Positions 42,920 to 46,730 of a stretch of 46,730 nt of DNA are shown in pieces. The DNA is from Bacteroidales bacterium. GTDB taxonomy: Bacteria > Bacteroidota > Bacteroidia > Bacteroidales > UBA932. The notes below the pieces were generated by a model. It did no database searches. It saw nothing but the letters and a program-made list of their open reading frames with translations, and was not told the origin of the DNA. The stretch spans positions 1 to 46,730 of the forward strand of contig JAEDEB010000013.1 in the NCBI GenBank assembly GCA_016293535.1, in the 5' to 3' direction. The position numbers and the translations under genes were made by a program. Each line of letters begins with the position of its first letter. Positions within the stretch are counted from its first letter, which is position 1.

Positions 42920-44089
42920 ATGACGGGAAGACATGATGACGAGACTGCGTGCTGGTGCGCATTGAACAGGATTTTCGGCTTCGAGCCGAAGGCGGGTCAC
43001 GCTCTCGTGGAACAGGCAGGTTCCGCATCGGGAGTGTTCGGAATGGATGAGGAGCAACTGGGTGAAATCCTGGGACCGTTCAGCAGGTTCAGGAGCGGAA
43101 TCCGGGAAGAGGCAGTGAGACAGAGCAAGGAGGAACTGCTCCGGCTCGAGGCTTCGGGGTGCCGCTTTCTTGCCTTTTCGGACAGTGCATACCCCAGCTT
43201 GCTGAAGGAATGCGAAGACCCGCCTATGGGTCTGTATTACAGGGGCGTCAGCGAACCCGGAGAGATTTTCGGAAACCCCGTATCCATATCGATGGTGGGG
43301 ACAAGGGACATTTCCCCATACGGAGAGGAGTGGTGCAGAAGAATAGTGTACGCGCTCGCCCGAAGCGGAGCCCGGCCCACGGTAGTGAGCGGGCTTGCCC
43401 TCGGAACCGATATCTGCGTCCACAGGGCCGCCCTCGACGCTGGGCTGCCGACAATAGCCGTGATGGCGACTGGCATAGACGGAGTATATCCGTACAGGCA
43501 CATCGCCGATGCGCGCAGAATAGCCTCTGCGCCGGGATGCGCCCTCGTCACCGACTATCCCCCGGGCACGGTCCCGGTGAAGATAAATTTCCTGCGCAGG
43601 AACAGGATTATTGCGGGAATGAGCATGGCGACCCTGCTTACGGAGTCCAGGGTGAAGGGAGGAGGGATGATGACAGCCAATCTTGCCTTTTCCTATGGCC
43701 GTGAGGTGTACGCCTTGCCCGGGCGCATAGACGACACCAGGTCGCAGGGGTGCAATATGTTGATTCATAATCATATAGCCGAACCCATATCAGATCTTGA
43801 GGAGTTCGGGAGGGACATAGGTGTCCAACTGGGCGGCAGGAGGGACAGAAGTCCCGCGCAAAGGGTCAGGCTGACGTTCGGCGACAAGCTAAGTACGGAA
43901 AAGCAGGATAAAATGATTTCCCTGCTCGAAAAGATAAGGCAGAACAGGGGGATGATGCCGGAAGAACTCTCCACCGTATGCGGAACAGGGATAGGAGAAA
44001 CCACGGAACTGTGCTGCCTTATGGAAGCGGAAGGCCTCGTTTCCTCGGATCTTCTCCGGAGATATTCCTACCGCAGCGAAAGTATGTAA
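42920..44089 (+). CDS. dprA: DNA-processing protein DprA
   Basis: A 389-residue single-stranded DNA-binding protein that loads RecA during natural transformation and aids recombination. An N-terminal helical part (about 1-100) is followed by the Rossmann-like DprA core (about 105-310) with SMVGTRDISPYGEEWCR, VSGLALGTDICVHRAAL, FLRRNRIIAGMSMATLL and ALPGRIDDTRSQGCN, and a C-terminal winged-helix-like domain (about 325-389). The length is normal. Presence of dprA alone does not prove competence. Its stop lies in an inverted repeat that overlaps the tatD promoter. Confidence 0.94.
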   Translation: MTGRHDDETACWCALNRIFGFEPKAGHALVEQAGSASGVFGMDEEQLGEILGPFSRFRSGIREEAVRQSKEELLRLEASGCRFLAFSDSAYPSLLKECEDPPMGLYYRGVSEPGEIFGNPVSISMVGTRDISPYGEEWCRRIVYALARSGARPTVVSGLALGTDICVHRAALDAGLPTIAVMATGIDGVYPYRHIADARRIASAPGCALVTDYPPGTVPVKINFLRRNRIIAGMSMATLLTESRVKGGGMMTANLAFSYGREVYALPGRIDDTRSQGCNMLIHNHIAEPISDLEEFGRDIGVQLGGRRDRSPAQRVRLTFGDKLSTEKQDKMISLLEKIRQNRGMMPEELSTVCGTGIGETTELCCLMEAEGLVSSDLLRRYSYRSESM

Positions 44090-44108
44090 GGATATTTCCT
44101 TAACTTTG
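44087..44108 (+). promoter_or_regulatory. tatD promoter box overlapped by an inverted repeat
   Basis: TAACTTTG (44101-44108) fits TAnnTTTG exactly and ends 5 bases before the tatD ATG. TAAGGA-TATT-TCCTTA (44087-44102) is a perfect inverted repeat that contains the dprA stop and the first two bases of the -7 box. Confidence 0.5.
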
Positions 44109-44113
44109 CCGGG

Positions 44114-44878
44114 ATGATAGACACCCATTGCCACCTGTATGACGAAGCCTTCGCAGAAGAGGAGGACGAAGCGGTAGCGCGCGCGCTCGAAGCGGGAGTT
44201 TCAGCCCTCGTGCTGCCGGACATAGACAGCCGCAGCCGCGGGGCAATGTCCGCTCTTGCCGCACGCCATCCCGGCGTGGCTTTTCCCTGCGCGGGACTGC
44301 ACCCTACGGAAGTCGGGAAAGGCTGGAAGGAAGAGTATGAACTCGCCGAACAGTTTGCACGCAAGGAAAAGGTCGTGGCGATAGGTGAGATAGGGATAGA
44401 CCTTTACTGGTCCAGGGAATTCGCCTGCCAGCAGAAGGAAGTGTTCGGGATGCAGCTCGATCTCGCCTGCGAACTGGACCTGCCGGTCATCATCCACAAC
44501 AGGGAAGCCACCGAAGTTGTGCTGGAGGAGGTACGCAAACATAACAGGAGCAACCTCAGGGGTGTGCTTCACGCCTTTACCGGCAGTGTGGAAACCGCAA
44601 GGGAGTTCGGAAGGCTGGGCGACTGGTACTTCGGGATAGGCGGAGTGGTGACCTTCAAGAAGGCTTCCATAGGAGAGACCGTCAAGGAACTTCCCCTTGA
44701 CAGGATATTGCTCGAGACTGACTGCCCCTACCTCACGCCAGTCCCGTTCAGGGGTCACAGGAACGAGAGCTCCTACCTTCCATACATAGCGGCGACAATA
44801 GCTTCCAAATTGGGAAAGGACATTTCTGAAGTGGACGAAATAACCAGCGCCAGCGCCCGCAGGCTGTTCGGAATTTGA
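44114..44878 (+). CDS. TatD-family metal-dependent deoxyribonuclease/hydrolase
   Basis: A 254-residue TIM-barrel hydrolase. Metal-ligand motifs in order: IDTHCHLYD near 2-10, EIGIDLYW near 92, HNREA near 128, HAFTGS near 155 and ETDCPYLTPVPFRG near 202-215. TatD proteins are DNA 3'-exonucleases or related nucleases and hydrolases. It precedes the asparaginase gene by 7 bases and is probably cotranscribed with it. The -7 box lies only 5 bases before the ATG. Confidence 0.93.
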   Translation: MIDTHCHLYDEAFAEEEDEAVARALEAGVSALVLPDIDSRSRGAMSALAARHPGVAFPCAGLHPTEVGKGWKEEYELAEQFARKEKVVAIGEIGIDLYWSREFACQQKEVFGMQLDLACELDLPVIIHNREATEVVLEEVRKHNRSNLRGVLHAFTGSVETAREFGRLGDWYFGIGGVVTFKKASIGETVKELPLDRILLETDCPYLTPVPFRGHRNESSYLPYIAATIASKLGKDISEVDEITSASARRLFGI

Positions 44879-44885
44879 CAGGATT

Positions 44886-45941
44886 ATGACAGTACAAGGC
44901 AAATACGGAAACAGGGCATCCCTGCTGCTCATCTACACAGGCGGAACCATAGGAATGAAGCAGGACCCCGTTACTCAGACTCTCAAACCATTCAATTTCA
45001 GTCAGATACTGGAGGAGGTCCCGGAACTGTCCAAATTCGCCTGCAGGATAGATTCCATCTCATTCAACCCCATCATAGACTCCTCCGACATCGAACCCTC
45101 CGTATGGGAAAAACTCGCGGACGAGATAGGGAAAAATTATGACAGCTATGACGGCTTCGTGATTCTGCACGGGACGGACACCATGGCATACTCGGCTTCG
45201 GTCCTCAGCTTCATGCTCGAGAACCTGACCAAACCGGTAATCTTCACGGGAAGCCAGCTTCCCATAGGAGTTCCCCGCACCGACGGCAAGGAAAACCTCG
45301 TCTCCGCAATTGAAATAGCCTCATCCAAGGACGCCGACGGCCACGCCTGCGTGCCGGAGGTCTGCATATGCTTCGGCAACAAGCTCTACAGGGGAAACCG
45401 CACATGCAAGGTCAGCTCCGAGGAGTTCAATGCCTTCCGTTCCCCGAATCTTCCGCCACTGGCGGAGGCCGGCATAGTCATACGCTACAACAACTCCGTG
45501 ATAATCAAACCTTCAGACTGGGACGCGCCACTTAAGATACACCACGGCCTCGACACGAGGGTATCGATACTGAAAATCCACCCCGGAATAACCCCTCAGG
45601 TAGTCAGGAACATACTCTGCGGCCCGGAAACAAGGGCGGTGATACTTGAGACCTACGGTTCAGGCAACGCCCCGTCCAAGCCATGGTTCCTGGAAATAGT
45701 GCGTGAGGCTGTGGCAATGGGGAAGGTGCTCGTGAACGTGACACAGTGCCTTGCCGGCTCGGTGGACATGGGTATATACGCAAACGGCAGAACGCTAATG
45801 GACTGCGGCGTTTCCTCCGGCTTCGACAGCACGGTGGAAAGCATGCTCGGAAAACTGTTCCACCTGCTCTCGCTCGGACTCCCCGAAGAAGGATTCCAGG
45901 AACTTCTGTGCAGTTCTCTGAGAGGGGAAATATCAAAGTAA
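44886..45941 (+). CDS. ansA: Type I (cytoplasmic) L-asparaginase
   Basis: A 351-residue enzyme that hydrolyses asparagine to aspartate and ammonia. Catalytic threonines are T18 in YTGGTIGM and T97 in HGTDTMAYS, with D98, and a conserved lysine in RTDGKENLVSA near 140. No signal peptide is seen, fitting the cytoplasmic type I group. The C-terminal half contains ILETYGSGNAPSKPW. It follows the tatD-like gene closely and precedes an exbB gene on the same strand. Confidence 0.94.
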   Translation: MTVQGKYGNRASLLLIYTGGTIGMKQDPVTQTLKPFNFSQILEEVPELSKFACRIDSISFNPIIDSSDIEPSVWEKLADEIGKNYDSYDGFVILHGTDTMAYSASVLSFMLENLTKPVIFTGSQLPIGVPRTDGKENLVSAIEIASSKDADGHACVPEVCICFGNKLYRGNRTCKVSSEEFNAFRSPNLPPLAEAGIVIRYNNSVIIKPSDWDAPLKIHHGLDTRVSILKIHPGITPQVVRNILCGPETRAVILETYGSGNAPSKPWFLEIVREAVAMGKVLVNVTQCLAGSVDMGIYANGRTLMDCGVSSGFDSTVESMLGKLFHLLSLGLPEEGFQELLCSSLRGEISK

Positions 45942-45981
45942 TTTGTTGTCGGTTGATATTTTTTTGCTAAATTGCAACGCT

Positions 45982-46002
45982 TTTGGACCGCCCTTGTCCA
46001 AA
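45982..46002. promoter_or_regulatory. Hairpin between ansA and exbB
   Basis: TTTGGAC-CGCCCTT-GTCCAAA is a 7-pair inverted repeat. The gap also holds TTTG (45942-45945) and, 22 bases on, TAAATTGC (45968-45975), an imperfect -7 box, so the hairpin could be in the exbB leader or act as a weak terminator of ansA; no T-run follows. Confidence 0.4.
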
Positions 46003-46065
46003 GGTGGATTATTTGAATTATTGTAACAAATTAATACAGTACTAATTAAACACACAAAAACAATT

Positions 46066-46730
46066 ATGAAAAAAATTTTCATGTTTTTGGCAGTCGCAGG
46101 CCTGATGGCCGTTTCTGCACAGCTTGCATCCGCTCAGGAGAACGACGAGACTGCAGCTGCCGCAACAGAGGCAGTGGCAGAGGAGGCTCCGGAAGCTGAG
46201 GCTGCTGAGGTCGACCCTTTCAATGTGAAGTCTGATGTTCCGCTCCACCAGGCTCTCAAGACCAAGTTCATCGAGGGTGGTGCAGGCTTCATGAGCCTTG
46301 TTATCATCTGCTTGATCCTCGGTCTCGCACTCGCAATTGAAAGAATACTCTATCTCACCCTCTCCAAGACCAACACCAAGAAACTTCTCGAGAAGATCGA
46401 GGAGGCTCTCCAGAACGGTGGCGCAGAGGCTGCCAAGGAAGTTTGCAGGAATACACGCGGACCTGTAGCAGCTATCTTCTACGAGGGCTTCGAGCACATC
46501 AGCGAAGGCATCGAGGTTGTCGAGAGGAAGATTGCTTCCAACGGTTCAATCGAGATGAGCAAGATGGAGAACGGTCTCGGATGGATTTCCCTCTTCATCG
46601 CAATCGCACCGTCCCTCGGATTCCTCGGTACCGTCATCGGTATGATCCAGGCATTCGACGCCATCCAGGCAGCCGGTGACATCTCCCCTAACGTCGTTGC
46701 AGGAGGTATGAAGGTCGCCCTCATCACCAC
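46066..46730 (+). CDS. exbB: MotA/TolQ/ExbB proton channel protein (3' end cut off)
   Basis: 221 complete codons are visible; the gene runs off the right edge. It starts with a cleavable-looking N-terminal signal (MKKIFMFLAVAGLM...), then an Ala/Glu-rich linker (about 25-52), a first membrane helix (about 75-97, GAGFMSLVIICLILGLALAI) and a second helix region with GWISLFIAIAPSLGFLGTVIGM near 185, the TolQ/ExbB motif that lines the proton path. The extra periplasmic N-terminal extension is common in Bacteroidota ExbB. It would energise TonB-dependent receptors such as the one at the left end of this window. The usual exbD partner would lie beyond the edge. Confidence 0.93.
   Translation, partial: MKKIFMFLAVAGLMAVSAQLASAQENDETAAAATEAVAEEAPEAEAAEVDPFNVKSDVPLHQALKTKFIEGGAGFMSLVIICLILGLALAIERILYLTLSKTNTKKLLEKIEEALQNGGAEAAKEVCRNTRGPVAAIFYEGFEHISEGIEVVERKIASNGSIEMSKMENGLGWISLFIAIAPSLGFLGTVIGMIQAFDAIQAAGDISPNVVAGGMKVALIT

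Noticed and set aside
42791..43774. Minus-strand open frame opposite dprA
   Set aside because: Antisense shadow of DprA; lacks a signal, domain or sensible start context.

Overview
The window reads as a continuous stretch of chromosome from a member of the Bacteroidota, most likely order Bacteroidales, with GC in the mid-50s by eye. The evidence is family content typical of that phylum (a DUF3078 protein, a Porin_10-type porin, a BT_3928-type DoxX protein, a HYC_CC_PP-like protein, an OmpP1/FadL protein, a phosphotransferase-RapZ fusion) and many promoter boxes of the phylum's TAnnTTTG form, two of them with a TTTG element 19-20 bases upstream. Genus cannot be fixed from sequence alone. No rRNA, tRNA, insertion sequence, phage gene or CRISPR array was found, and there is no gene-free stretch above 300 bases. 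It looks like core genome with some fast-evolving envelope genes.

Layout. 1-5210 (minus strand): a metal-related module (HYC_CC_PP-like protein, TonB-dependent receptor, HMA-domain protein) leading into the two subunits of an NfnAB-type transhydrogenase, the last cut by the window edge. 5284-7065: sppA. 7079-11142 (minus): proS, a DUF3078 protein, tilS. 11292-14425: a very repetitive lipoprotein candidate and an OmpP1/FadL porin. 14440-17949 (minus): lipid A genes lpxD, lpxC, lpxA and a WbqC-like gene. 18071-22728: rimP-nusA-infB behind a canonical promoter. 22703-23542 (minus): folP. 23647-25508: tmk and a DoxX/BT_3928 protein. 25569-25898 (minus): an FtsB/DivIC-like protein. 26017-27777: a nucleotidyltransferase and a CPBP protease. 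27742-29900 (minus): a sugar kinase-RapZ fusion and a MurU-like nucleotidyltransferase. 29970-36012: pncB, pncA, porin and MltF-like transglycosylase in one tight run. 36009-37175 (minus): an FtsX-type permease. 37227-38213: a BASS-type transporter. 38175-40970 (minus): an SRPBCC-like protein, an RsmF-type rRNA methyltransferase and a TPR protein. 41021-42761: NUDIX hydrolase and queA. 42920-45941: dprA, tatD and type I asparaginase. 46066-end: a 5' part of exbB.

Themes. Much of the window serves the envelope: lipid A synthesis, outer-membrane porins and receptor, a lytic transglycosylase, SppA, ExbB and possible peptidoglycan sugar salvage. The rest is translation and nucleotide or cofactor housekeeping. 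Genes are packed tightly, with four convergent pairs that overlap at their 3' ends and several promoter boxes only 5-7 bases before a start codon, suggesting very short or absent 5' leaders.

Best candidates for new biology: the NPWYY/DPWFC repeat lipoprotein (11292-12668); the amino-sugar-kinase/RapZ fusion with its MurU-like partner (27742-29900); a LpxC without the FabZ domain it carries in Bacteroides; a DHPS with a changed loop-1 motif; and several short palindromic or tandem-repeat sites between genes.
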